Source: Cerrena zonata (lineage: Eukaryota > Basidiomycota > Agaricomycetes > Polyporales > Cerrenaceae). Taken from it: a DNA stretch of 64,000 bases. Made by a program: the position numbers and the translations under genes. Within the stretch, counting starts at the first letter, position 1, and every line of letters begins with the position of its first letter. Below the pieces are notes generated by a model. The model was not told where the DNA came from and made no database searches. It saw only the letters and a program-made list of their open reading frames with translations. Of the stretch, positions 44,434-56,046 are shown one piece after another. The stretch spans positions 2,852,001 through 2,916,000 of the forward strand of contig JASBNA010000001.1 in NCBI GenBank assembly GCA_038087015.1, read 5' to 3'.

Positions 44434-46580
44434 TTATTGTATAGACTCGGATGCTTGTGCGAAGCGGGAGTTTTTCCTCAGTCTCTCACCTATTCGGTAG
44501 AAGATAAACCTGAACAACATAAGAAAAGGTTAGCCAGCGGATGATTTATGGAAATGTATGAACCCACGGAAGCGGCGCTGATATTGTCGTTAACCCCGCT
44601 AATAAAGCAGTGGCACCGACTGTGCCTAGGGCACGATACATCTGGCCAGCGAACAGAGGGAACGCTGCAGCAAATGTTGTTCGGACAAATGTATTAGCGG
44701 CCATGGACGAAGCGGCTATGGGTCGATAGGCCGTGACAAGGTATGTCCAAGTGGAGGTATAACAGAGGAGAATTCCCGCTCCGAATGGGCACCGAGGCGA
44801 TGATAGGGACGATGAAGTGTATGTGTGGATATGTCGTGAAAGCCAGCCAGTAGAGACTAAACGGGACTAGAACAGCACCGGCCTGACCCATGATTAGATG
44901 AAGTTCGCATGGCGGGTCACCCTCGTATTTGGCTGCCTTGGCTCGATATACACTGCAATAAGTTAGTCGAAGTCGCAAGCCCATGGAAAACTGGCATACC
45001 GGTTCCAGAATGGTTGGGAGGCAAGTCCCAAGAGCATTCCGACACCCACTCCAAGGAACGTCAAACCGGTAAACTGTATCGAGAAATGATGACCCTGTTC
45101 GAAGATAATTGGAAAGGCTTGAAATGCTAGGTACAGGATTCCTAATAGCAGCGCGTTCCATAAATCAAGCAAAAGCGCCATTCGGTCGAGAAACAGTAGT
45201 TCTACAGACTTGTCAGCAAAATGCATGAACAGTAATAACTTGACTCACGGAAGGGTACGTAACAACTCATCAGGACAGCGTGAGTCAACGACTTGTATTT
45301 CTTTTGCTTCTCAACTGGTGCATAATATCTATCATCTCCACTGGTCTTCCGAAGCCTAGTGAAGTAGAGAATGAGAATCAATGTCACTGATGTCCCTATG
45401 ACTACTTACTTTCGTGCTTTCCATTTCAGCAGTATAGGCACGTAGGTCTCAGGGACGAACTAATGCAAGTGTGAGATGAGCGTACGTATGCGGACAAGAG
45501 ATTCCTTACCACAACGAGTGCTATCAACTGCACAAATATCCATATCAATAAAACACGGTATGTCCAACGCCATTCTACGTGCTAGAAGAGCTTGAGGGTT
45601 AGCCAGATTTGGAAAATGACAAGAAACGAAACCAACTTGGTTGATGAAACCTGTCATTCGTGTCATATTCAGTATGAATTTTGACAAGGGGAACTGAATA
45701 GAACGAACCCGCTGACTAGTGGCCCTAGAACAGGACCTATAAACGGGGATATCGTAAAGAGGGCCATCGGACTGTAAATTCTGTTAGTAATTCCGACTTC
45801 GATTTTACATGAGATACCTTGGCATACTTTGCTAGTTTCTCATTTGTAAACAGATCGCTCACGCTACCTCCAGCAACACTCAAAAATGCCGCTCCAGAGA
45901 ATCCAGTCAAGAAACGGAATGTTAGGAAGACCGCTTGGAATCAGTCAATAGACCATTCAACATGATATGTACTAGTGGCTAGGACTCACCAATATGAGGT
46001 GGAAATGCAACAGGCCATGAAAATACCCAGAAGAGGAAGAACGACGCTCGGTATACGATATTGCGCCCATAAAGCTCAGAGAGTGGCCCAAGTAATAACG
46101 GGGCGATTCCTAACAACGGATGGGCACGACATGGTTATAACGTTAATTTAATAGCAAACAGCTCACCAAGGCCTTGAACGTACAAGCTAACTCCTAGGAT
46201 GGAAACCTCCGTTCCAATATGAAATTCTTCGGCGACCGGGGCCTCCGTAAATGCAGCCTGATAAGTATACTAGTAGTAAGCGATCATGTGCCTTTGTAAT
46301 GGAATTACGAGAGCTTTATACATACCATGGATGATGCGCAGGTTACACAGAGCGCGGACATACTAACGGTGACTACAATCAGCCATTTCCTGAATGCAGA
46401 TCGATTTTTGGGATCCTCTTCGGGCGACAAAGTTACGAGGTACGCCGAAGGGTCCTCAGGCTGTTGGTCTACCTGTACCTGGAGTTTCTTGGAGTCACCA
46501 TCCTGGTCTTTCTCCGGATCCACGACAGGGGCTTGGTCGTTCTGGTGAATGTCAACAGTCGCAGAGCTACGGCTGGACAT
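44434..46580 (-). CDS. MFS drug/polyamine transporter (DHA1 type)
   Basis: Proton antiporter of the 12-helix DHA1 subfamily, likely at the plasma membrane. Start MSSRSSATVDIHQNDQAPVV at 46580, with a charged cytosolic N-terminus ending SPEEDPKNRSAF-RKWLIVVT, then TM1. Later segments: AAFTEAPVAEEFHIGTEVSI, GVSLYVQGLGIAPLLLGPLS with ELYGRN (motif A), FLTFRFLTGFSGAAFLSVAG, motif C GPVLGPLVSGFINQ followed by WRWTYRVLLIWIFVQLIALV, a basic central loop (KARKLRKTSGDD), and the second half (LLLGILYLAFQAFPIIFEQG, GVGVGMLLGLASQPFWNRVY, LGTVGATALLAGLTTISAPL). The C-terminus is FIFYRIGERLRKNSRFAQAS. About ten introns. Motif C puts it among exporters of drugs or polyamines; the substrate is unknown. Confidence 0.9.
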
Positions 46581-47178
46581 GGCGGGGACGGTGGTACGTC
46601 AAGGTTCAAGGTTCAAGACTGACAAACTCTGGAAACAAAAGTTATCGGAGATACATATACCTTTCCACACGGCGGCTGAGTTAGTATGCGGCTGGGAAAC
46701 GGTAGATTTGATTACACATCAGGCGGAAGATGTCCTCGGACCCTGAGCCTGAGGCTGACTTCGGTTGTAAAAGTAGAAGTGGGTACTTCCTCGTCTAAAC
46801 GAGCCACGAGAACTGCTTAGCTCAGCGAACAAGCCATTGTGGGTCATTAAAACAAATACCCAAGACGTCCGAACGTGACCGACAGTCAGGTTTCAACGTT
46901 GTAGCTACAGAGACTCAAGGCGGCCGGTTCAAGACATATCAGTAAGCCATAGGCTATGAGCGGTCATCGCGAGAGCGCACAACGAGTCCGAGTCACGCTG
47001 AATTGCGGACCCTGACGTAGTAAATATCAACGCTTCTCAACTTTTCAATCTCTGAGGGAAACTTTGACAGCTGCTTGTAACATTTTACTGTGACACACTG
47101 AAACCATGCATTGTGCAATAACGCGACAATTTCTAAATTAATATGAAGGTGCTACAGTACGCTCAAAAGGACTCTGGG
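46581..47178. other. Intergenic region
   Basis: About 600 bp that includes the promoter of the DHA1-type transporter gene and the 3' flank of the uL24m gene. No gene is supported on either strand. Confidence 0.4.
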
Positions 47179-48468
47179 TCAAAGGTTGGCACTCTTGCCG
47201 GGAACAACTTGGTTGGGAGCTGCTTGTAGAACCAAGTCATGGAGTTTCCTATCCATTCTCTCGGCCTTGCGAGCCTTCCTCTCCCTCTTACCATCAAGTT
47301 CCGCCTCTTGCCCACGGTTACGCCATCTCCTCTTGACTTCAGCCTTTCGCTCGTCTTCAAGACGTTGACGCCATTTGAAAGTAGCTTCTGCCCTGGCATC
47401 ACGTCGGGTACGACCTTGAAGGCTCTTGTACTCGGCCTGAATCATCTGCTGCAACAAGGATCGCTTGTACAACTGATAGGCTTGCCAGCGCTGCTGTTTC
47501 TTTGCACGAGAGTGGGGGTTGGTTAGTTCCCTGTGAATATGTACCTCAATGGGTAGTGAACCAGAAACTTCTGCACGCTGAGCGAGCGACCTGATATATT
47601 CTTGTTCTGAAGGGGCCTCTGGAGGAGCAGCCAACTCGTCTGAAGGTAAAGGAGGAGGGACGTAGGTGATCTCCGTTACTGCAGAAAGCTGGGTATCATA
47701 CGCAGTTGCTTTGTAGGAATAGCAGTCAGCACTACCATATTTTGTGTATCAAGGATGGGTACATACCATCCGCTACCTCCTTCTTGGGAAATGATGGCCA
47801 GGGAATCAAGATACGTGGTCTATGTTCCTGACTCCATTCGGGGAGCCGAGGAACTGTAGCCACAGCGTATCGATTCCAATAGAATCTTCGCAAAGGAGGT
47901 GCCCACTTCGGCTCTGTTGTGCTTAGCCGTGTTGCAAAAACACTGTGTCGCAGTCTAGTGGCATGTGCAGCGATATATAAGATGCAACGTACGGAATAGA
48001 TTTTGGTTCGGCTTCTCCAGTGGGAGGCGGAAATTGTTGGTGCCTCAAGTATAGCTGACACCGAGCATAGTGGACGTTCCTGTCCGCTGGCGGTCGTCCA
48101 GTATCTTCAGATGTCTAGAAATAGAAGAAATCAACAGAGACAGATGTAGGACGGTATATTGAGCTCACGGTTCTTCTTTTGAGATAGACCCTGTTAGTCA
48201 ACCTATTGATCTGGGAAACTTCGTGAATGGTGCCTTCAGGATCGCCAAGCACTCGCACTCGATCACCAGGAACGATATTCCACCACTTGATTCTTTCTTT
48301 GTCTTTGACAGCTTTAACAAATCTGTCTCCCCAGACATTCTTTTTGGTCCAGAACCGAGGTATTACGGCAGTAATATGGCGCAAATCCCTTGTCCACGGT
48401 GATGAAGTGGAAGCATTAAGAGCTTGTTTGCGAGAGAACCCAGTGAAGATAGCGGTAGTCGGATGCAT
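47179..48468 (-). CDS. MRPL40: Mitochondrial ribosomal protein uL24m (MRPL40)
   Basis: KOW-domain protein of the mitochondrial large ribosomal subunit. Exon 1 starts MHPTTAIFTGFSRKQALNAS (a basic presequence-like N-terminus) and contains KWWNIVPGDRVRVLGDPEGT, IHEVSQINRLTNRVYLKRR, the KOW motif with G-D-x-V-x-V-x-x-G-x-x-G-x-I. The next exons give DRNVHYARCQLYLR, TRLSTTEPKWAPPLRRFYWN, RYAVATVPRLPEW, then LVP-like linkers (ITYVPPPLPSDELAAPPEAP). The last exon is a highly charged coiled coil (YKRSLLQQMIQAEYKSLQGR, RRDARAEATFKWRQRLEDER) and ends QVVPGKSANL. Fungal uL24m proteins carry such C-terminal extensions. Divergent from whatever lies at 48480 onward. Confidence 0.86.
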
Positions 48469-49224
48469 TGCAGATTAGAATATGGTATGCAAGTTCATGA
48501 ATTGTTCACCAGACAGCAAAGAAAGGAACTGGACCGAGATGCTGCCAATGCAGCGGCACGTCTCAATAGTTCAGAACTTCGTTGGAACAGCTCAAAATGT
48601 GCTGATGTAAGCAACAAGTGTCTCGCCAAATATGGTAACTCCAGTAATGACCACCGGGATGGTCACGTCCAACTTTGTGATAGTAATACTACTTGGCACT
48701 GCATCTCCGGGAAGACATTGAGTAGTTTAAGTGAACTAAAATTTGCGTAGTACTCTTTCTATCCATCTCTTGAAAGGGTTCTTACCCTTCACATTTAGGC
48801 TGGCAGTCTAGGCATCGCTTGAATAGTAGCCACTTCGCAGTTTAAGGATGCGTCGCATAGTGATTTGGTGGAGACGCTATCTATATATAGGAAGCTATCA
48901 GACAACCAGCTTATACCGCTCCTCCCCTTCAAGACATGTTAACACATGAGCTCGTACACTGCTGGGTCACCGACGAAGGCGGTACTATGTTGCAGGATTA
49001 CGCACATAACATCAAAGGTCGTGTGAGCTCGCGTGATTTCCGCATAGCTCGATGTGCAAGAAAACCAGGTTCGTGCCATAACGACTCTATGATCCGATCC
49101 ATAATAGTGACTGTTGAGCTACCTGCGCGACTGGCAGAGGCTCGTTGTGTATTGCAGATACAACGCTACATCAAATGGATGCTCTATAACGTGTAGGCGA
49201 GGTGGTTTGCAGATACTGGTCCAT
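48469..49224. other. Unresolved region, possible small gene
   Basis: I cannot settle a gene here. A plus-strand exon near 48480-48610 reads MQVHELFTRQQRKELDRDAA with NAAARLNSSELRW, looks coding (charged helix), and is divergent from uL24m; a splice donor GTAAGC lies at 48607. A separate frame near 48620-48725 encodes a hydrophobic stretch (SNFVIVILLGTA). They could be two exons of a small membrane protein, but joining them keeps no convincing frame. A frame at 48936-49196 (MLTHELVHCWVTDEGGTM) is also open and may belong to the next gene. Confidence 0.3.
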
Positions 49225-50139
49225 ATGGAGCTAATATCGTTCTGTCTCGCTCATATTCTCTTTGTCGAGAACAAGTCTGGTGTCGTGAGCGGTCCAGCTC
49301 TGCTGGCGGTGCGTTATAGTAGACTCCAACTATCCTGTGGAAAACTTATTTATTCATCAATCTCTGGGGGTCTAGCAAGTTTAGGGTCTATCAGAATCAA
49401 GTTTTCGATCGAAACTGGTATGTCACCCATTGCTTCACGGTCATCTTTTTATAATATTAAGGACGTTTGACAACTAACGTGCAGAAAGCCAACTTCGCAA
49501 GGACCAAGTCCGTTTCGTTTTCCAATTCATGTTCAAGAAGGCTCGTCAAGGACTTGAAGCATCTAAGGAAGTGAGTAATAGACCACAATCTATAGAGGCC
49601 CCGGAGCCCAAGCTGCCAGGTCTGTACTCTTTTCTCGTCATAAACCGCTTCGTGATACTAAATTAAGACGCAAGCTCCACTACCGGTAATGCTGCCCAAG
49701 CGCAAACACTCCGAAAGTGTAGATAACACTGAGAGGCCTGCCAAGCGGGTTGCATCTGGAGATGTAAATCCAGTGAATAATTCACTTGTGCCGCTCTCCG
49801 AGCTAGTGCAGCGTACCCAGAAGCTGAAGGTAAACCTCAGGCTCCACACCAGTCATTCTTACTGACAACTGTAATTCGATCTACCAGGACGAACTTTTGA
49901 TAATCGGAGGAATGGAACAAAGGATACGAACTGTTCTAGAAGAGCGAATTGGACTATTGGAAGTAAGCGATCTAATCTCTATTTGAATCATATTTTCCTG
50001 AGGGATTGCATAGGAGCAAAAGCGGCAGAAGTTGGCTCATCTACGGGTATTCACGAGAACTGCCGCTGAGGGAGCGGCGGTCGTGGTAGGTTTAAGGTCA
50101 TCGGGACAGCTTAGAGAGCCTCAGCCTAGGGTTATGTAG
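49225..50139 (+). CDS. Unrecognised coiled-coil protein (5' end uncertain)
   Basis: No family is recognised. The 3' exons look real: ESQLRKDQVRFVFQFMFKKA with RQGLEASKE (about 49487-49571), then LPVMLPKRKHSESVDNTERP, AKRVASGDVNPVN, LSELVQRTQKLK (about 49672-49830), DELLIIGGMEQRIRTVLEER with IGLLE, and EQKRQKLAHLRVFTRTAAEG. A stop follows PQPRVM at 50137-50139. Introns are 48-60 bp with GT-AG ends. The sequence is a charged helix with a basic nuclear-signal-like patch (PKRKHSES). The start is uncertain: ATG at 49225 is one option, an upstream exon at 48936 is another. Confidence 0.45.
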
Positions 50140-50522
50140 TTTCTATGCGTACCTCATGTGATTGAACTTTATGCTCATGTCAAATATCAATGCAAGTCGG
50201 GCTCTTTGGCTAGCTCTCGTCGATCCAGCTGCAAATTGCATCTCTCGAAAAACTTGTATTTACTTGGCATTAGTCTGATCCTGCAGATATGAACGACGAA
50301 AGTAAAGAGGTGCTGATGCAATATATGCATATACATTTGACACAGGAAATGGTGTATGAGCGAAATTAACGAACTTGGACGTAAGACTCAGTAAGAAAAA
50401 TGGGGGTAATGTGAAGGGGAAAAGGAAGAACACGAATCTGTACTCCAGAACGTGGAGCAGATTCACAGACAATAAGCTACGGGTTAATAGGATACAGCGA
50501 CGTTGGAGAGGAAAGCTGAGTC
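50140..50522. other. Convergent 3' flanks, intergenic
   Basis: About 380 bp between convergent stops. No gene is seen. Confidence 0.45.
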
Positions 50523-52889
50523 TCACCCCCACCATGGTGAGACGTCCAAAATACCCCGTCCATTTGTCAGAGGCAACAGATTCTTGATCTTTGGAGTGAT
50601 CATTCTAGCAAGACGCTTCTTCTTTTGAAGACGATCTGTGGACCATGCAGTATTTATCAACTTGACATGGACTGCCTCCAATTTGCTGAACTTCTCCTGG
50701 GAGAGATCTGCGTCGATGCCGACCAATTGCTTTTTGATATAGTCCAGGTCGTAGTAGACGATTAGTGTTACAGATTTCAGATGAGTTGTGGCGACCTGGG
50801 ACAGAAGCTGACGACAGTTGAAACTGATTTCAGTCGAGGATGTATGATCGCTGAGCAAGACTAAATCCTGGAGGTTCGTGAGGCCCGAAATGTCCACGTT
50901 GCACTCCACAACTATCCGAAAAGTATTAATAAGTAAGAGATTTCATGTTCGAGAACACTCACAGAAATTACGGTACCATCCTACATGAAGCTGTATATGC
51001 TCCAACTTAGGCGACACGCCTAAGTCAGAGATCAACCTTGCAACGGATTCCATACAGACCTGATACCCAAGGACCAACACACGGAGGCTTTGAGCAAGGG
51101 TCTTGGGACAAAGACAGTCACGTAGGATGCTGAAGTCGAATAATGTATCATGAGTATTTTTCGCGATGATTGACTGTAGACTTGGGGGTGGATGGAATAG
51201 AGGGTATTCCACGGGACGGCTTCTACCCTTTAACGAGCTCCCCGCCCCTTCCGATTCGATGGTAGGAGCTATGTCAGGGTCACTTTCGCCAGACGGAGCA
51301 ATATTGGCCGCAAGAACGCCAACATTGGGACGTGTGAAGTCCACTAGACAGAACCACACGCTCTTTAGACGAAGGAATGCCCTCATAAAGGCGGCGAAGC
51401 TATTTGAAGACATCTCGCATTGATATACACTCAATATCTCCACAGACGTTAGCGTCGCGAGCCCAGGAATCCAGCGAGCAAATGCTTGACAATCTTCTCT
51501 TCTTCGACTGACGTGAGCGAAGTCGTTCAGTTCCAATTTCTTCAGCTTCGGGAGGGGGACGCCAAAACAAAGCGGGAAAGAGTAAAGCCAACTATCGCCG
51601 TCCTTCTCTGCATCGTCAGGTTGTCTCTTCCCAAAGGGATAGAGTGGCGCTGTGACACCTTGGAGCCTAACTTTGCGTATCCATCTCGCAATGTTGGGAT
51701 CGTCCCGGATAAGTGAAATCAATCCATTGAGGCGTTTAGGACTCTTCAAAATGACTTCCCGAAAGAAACGTGGACGGGCTGCTGCATACCATCGTGAGCA
51801 GACCTTGATGCAATTGCGTATGACATGATAACCGACTGGGCCACATGAAACCTCTGTGTCATCCCAGAAACAGTCAAGAATGAGCTCATGAAGCTCCAGT
51901 GGAAGCAGTAAAGGCTTTTCTGTACAACAATTGTTAATTAACCCCCCCTTTCCAATACGAGTACATTGCACTCACTGGCCCGGCGATCGTCAGTCGTGGA
52001 GATGGTCTCCGTTTGAGGTTTGTGACCAGGGTCCAGAAAAAGAGGATCACTCGGAGTACTGTTATAGAAATCTGAATTCAGAATAAATAGAGAGCGCAAA
52101 GGGGGTGAGATGAGATGTACCGATCCTGGGATTCGTTCACTTCCGAGATGTTTTCAGGATCTTTGCTAGTAGCAAGTCAGATACAAAATTATTGTTTGAT
52201 CCTGGAAGAATCAGAGTTACTTACCGGTCTATAGCACTAGTTTCAGCCGCTTCAATACCTGGCTTGGCCGCGATTTGACCTTCACTAGTAGGTACTTCGA
52301 CTCTGAGACAGAAGTATTGATGACATGAACTGTAAAGAAACCATATTACTCACAACAATGTTTTCAGACATGTACCAGTGTTCTCTTGAGCAGGTATTGT
52401 GGGGGTGCTGATTATTTTAGCAGGCGGGTCGCCTAGACATGTACGTTCGGCATCTTGTTTCTGAGCGTCCGAGGACATAGCAGCTCTACAGAAATCATGG
52501 TAGCTTAATGTCATTTCCCATGTAAGCTGGACGAAGTTTATAACGCACGTAACACATGTTTCGGCTGTATCAGAAGTTGAGCTTTCGTCGGGCGTGTCAC
52601 TGGTATTTGCTGGTATGAGGCGTGCACGCTTCGCAATGCTGAAGAGATTTGAGGTTCATAGTTGAAAAGAAGCCATAGGACATACGGTGACAAGTCAAGA
52701 CTAGCATCACTTGCACGTCTCTTCAAGGAGGAAGATGCAATAGTCGGGGGTGAGGCAGGACTCGTGCCGCTAGAATTGAAGATTAATACCAGATTTTTGT
52801 GGCGAAGAGATCACTACTCAAACTTACGCAGGTCTATCCTCGTCCCGATATTTCTGTAGGTTGTCATCGCGATACTCAGTAGCTGACAT
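50523..52889 (-). CDS. F-box-like/LRR-type protein of the agaricomycete expansion
   Basis: Putative substrate-recognition protein. From ATG at 52889 (MSATEYRDDNLQKYRDED) six short exons encode a disordered, Ser/Thr/Asp-rich N-terminus (ASPPTIASSSLKRRASDASL, TSDTPDESSTSDTAETCV, ISEVNESQDR). The large exon (51971-50943 region) holds the F-box-like segment EKPLLLPLELHELILDCFWD, with VIRNCIKVCSRWYAAARPRF, then Leu-rich segments (VPLPKLKKLELNDFAHV, GLATLTSVEILSVYQCEM, AQSLRVLVLGYQV). The last exon adds VDISGLTNLQDLVLLSDHTS and HLKSVTLIVYYDLDYIKKQL. The arrangement, F-box-like helix followed by leucine-rich strands, is that of the F-box families expanded in mushrooms. Confident in the class, not in a partner. 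Confidence 0.72.
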
Positions 52890-53649
52890 TCTCTATACAG
52901 GTAGTGCGAAGACTATGGTCAAGCAGCAGTAGGAAGGCCCCAACTGTAATTTGAGAGGCTGGTTGGATTCCGTTGGAATGCTAGCGACGGTAGAGACAAG
53001 GGTCTTATTGTTTCCAGAATGGACATCGTTGTTTTGTGTCAGATTCGTCACATGGTGTTTGTCATTCTTGTCTGAACGTAGTTAGGACAATATTGTGCTG
53101 GATCTTGATTAGGGCCTGAGAATCATTATGCCCAGACCAAGATCGGATCGGCGTTCGGAGTTGAAATCAAGTTGGTCTACTACTGCCACTGTCACCTTCT
53201 AGTATGACTACAAGTACAAGACTATTCATTGGGGATACATGTACTGTCGTGAAATATTTCAGAATAAGTACGCTTTTCTACAACAGATAAATGGCGTTTG
53301 AATTTTACTGAAGTGCCATTGACGAGATGTCTGTCTAGCGCATCATAGGCCCGAGTAGCATTGTCCATCTCGTTGGACAATCGTTATTCTTCAATGACAC
53401 ATTGTCAGCGAACCCTGGATATTCTATCTGTGCGAAGCATGCACCCACCCTACTTGACCTTGTTTCTATGGTCAAAGGGTCCACGCATTGAGACAAGGAA
53501 CTCTGAGATATGCGTTTGTCACTGGCATGCCAACCTTTCAGCGTCCTCTCCACCTATAAAAGCCCTCCCCACAAGCGATGGATAAATAGTTCCCAAGTCT
53601 CTCTCCCCCCCCCTTCTTTCATACAGACTTACTCTTCGAAGCTTCAACA
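52890..53649. promoter_or_regulatory. Divergent promoter region
   Basis: About 760 bp between the divergent starts of the F-box-like gene and the zinc-finger gene. No gene is supported. A CT-rich tract (CTCTCTCCCCCCCCCTTCTTTC, near 53600) sits just upstream of the zinc-finger gene's start, typical of fungal promoters. Confidence 0.45.
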
Positions 53650-55243
53650 ATGTCAACGTTGACCGTGCGTGAAGTAAGTTTCAGGATAGATCAATGTTTG
53701 ACAATTTCCTAACCGAGCCCCCTCTCCAGGAACTTTATGGCTTACCGGGATCCAGCCGCTGCCCTCATGAACAATGTAAACTCGAGTTCAATGACTACGC
53801 CAAGCTCTATGCCCATCTCTGGTATCATAAAGGGCTGCCAGAGTCAATAGTCCCGATGTATGTAATCGTTCGTATATCTTGCGACTTCAAGTTCACATCA
53901 CTCATGCTTTAATGGTCCTAGATATGAATCTTGTTCTTGGCCGGGATGTTCGGAGAGAGTTATAGGAGAGCAGCGAGTTTTGCATCATCTTATGCTCCAG
54001 TAAGGATCTGAGTAGTATCTCTATGATATTTTATTAGTCTAACGCTGTATAACCTTACAGTGCTCAAGCAATGCGTCATGTATGCCCACATCTTACCGAA
54101 TGGGAGCGTGGGTGTCGTACTTTATGCAAAACGATCCGCCATAGTCAAGACTCCCTAAACGAACATCGCTTACAAGAGCATGGGTACTCAGTCCTCCAAG
54201 AATATGCTGCACACCCCTGGGTTGAAGATCAGAATGTTTCCTTAGAAGATGCCGAACTTATCGGTCTTGTCCAGGATGCGATCGAGGAGGAAGATGAGGA
54301 GGGGGAACAATTCGAAGTTGAACATATGCTGGAAATAGAAGATGCGGATGAGCAGCAACATGGTCCCGATGATCATCCTAACCGTGAACAACAGCCTCTT
54401 GTCGTCATCCCAGAGCAAAATATTGATCACGTAGGCCAAGATCCTATCCCCGTCGAGTACAACCAGGTCTTGTATCATGACCAGCAGTTCGAAGACTGGC
54501 TGAACGCGCTGCCTTTCCCCGTAGTGCCTTATGACTATCCTCAGGCTTTCGAGGTCGCAGTCCAACCTCAGGCTGATGACAACTACCTCAACAATCTAGG
54601 TGCACCCGTCATTCCTGGAGATCATAATGCGTACAACGAGATTCCTCCTGCTTTCAATGGCGACGTAGTTCCTCAAGACTTTGATTTCCCTCATGCTGAT
54701 CAACTTGCTGGTGGTGAAGGCAATGTGGAAGGCGTCTTCCAACAGGCCCCGGAGATCGGTATGATGGCTCAGGCTTATCAACCAGTTGACAACGCTGCCG
54801 GCGAGGTTCAATGGGACGCTCAACAGGATCTCTTCAACATGCCGTTCGTCAATCAAGGACCCGTGGTCAATGCTGATGAATATGGTAATCAACAGTTTGA
54901 ACCCTTGGCTGTCGCTCCATACCCTTTCCCTCTGGAGGACTTTCCCAATCCTCAAGGTGCAGCACCTGAGCCCAATTTACCGGTAGTTCAACCTGGCAGC
55001 GTCTTCGTCCCATCTAGTAATCCTGCTCCTTGTTCCGCTGCAGTAGCTATGCTCGCTTTGGCTCAGCCGAACATGGGTCTTCAAGCTTTAGGTGCTGGTC
55101 AAGTTGTGCACGTCCTGCTGCGACTCGAAGGTGTGGACGCCCCACCACAGGAGTTCCCACTTCGATGGGATCCTAATACTGGTACCTATATGCCTCACCA
55201 AGACAGGTCCGGCGTGACAGCGCAGATCGTTTTTGCCAACTAA
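53650..55243 (+). CDS. Atypical C2H2 zinc-finger protein with acidic Gln/Pro-rich tail
   Basis: Probable transcription factor. MSTLTVRE (53650) is spliced to ELYGLPGSSRCPHEQCKLEF with NDYAKLYAHLWYHKG, a C2H2-like finger (C-x4-C-x12-H-x3-H). A second finger follows, YESCSWPGCSERVIGEQRVL with HHLML, and a third, degenerate one is AQAMRHVCPHLTEWERGCRT, LCKTIRHSQDSLNEHRLQEH. Four exons in all; the last is a 390-codon uninterrupted exon. It has an acidic block (EEEDEEGEQFEVEHMLEIED), a His-rich stretch and a long Gln/Pro/Asn-rich region, typical of an activation domain, ending DRSGVTAQIVFAN. The family is not known to me; other fungi carry such short three-finger proteins. Confidence 0.65.
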
Positions 55244-56046
55244 TGATGCCTGATTCCAGGTTTGAGTATCTCGGTTTCATAGTGCAACTTCCTTCATCTT
55301 GCTCGATATCTATGGATTTGAACTCTTTTCCACACTTTCCTTTACCCGTTATATTTCCTCCTCCTGCTCCTCATTATGCACTCGTCAAGGATATGTAAAG
55401 TATACGTCTCATTCCAGTTGTATAAAACAAATATACTTATATTTCATTCACGTTCGACAAACTCGTCACTGATCGTAGCGAGACCTTCCATCTCAAGCCT
55501 CAGGTCTCAATATCTCATCCCTCAGATTGGAGCGTTGAACGTTAAACCCCGCCTGTTGTGACGTTTTTGAATTAAGATTGGTACGCATCAATTCTGTGAA
55601 GTGGCACTATAATTTGAAAGGCTAGAACTTCTCGTATATCACCTTGCTTTATACCAACATTTCCTCGTAGTGCAGCCTATGTAATTATTATCATTGAACA
55701 CTTGCTTGAAATGTACGAAGCATAAAGTAAATGACACATGAAATCCAGCACCAAAAAAGCAAGTAATAAGATCCAAAAATCAAAAGTACATCCAACGAAA
55801 GATCTAAGAATACAAGAGATTAAGAAATAAAGAGGTGGCGGGGCAAGCATGGCGTCAAAAAAGTAGATGGGGGTAAAATGGGTAGAAGATGAATTACAGA
55901 TGTACAGTATATGATGGAGCAACATGACGGTCATGACAATAGCCTATCGGTGAAGAGATCAAGAAGGCCATACGAAGATGGAAAGGGTATGGAAGAAAAC
56001 TGATCAGGACAATACATGCAGAGAACACGGAAACCATATCACAAAG
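55244..56046. other. Convergent 3' flanks, intergenic
   Basis: About 800 bp between the stops of the zinc-finger and Ser-rich genes. No gene is seen; short frames on both strands look random. Confidence 0.45.
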
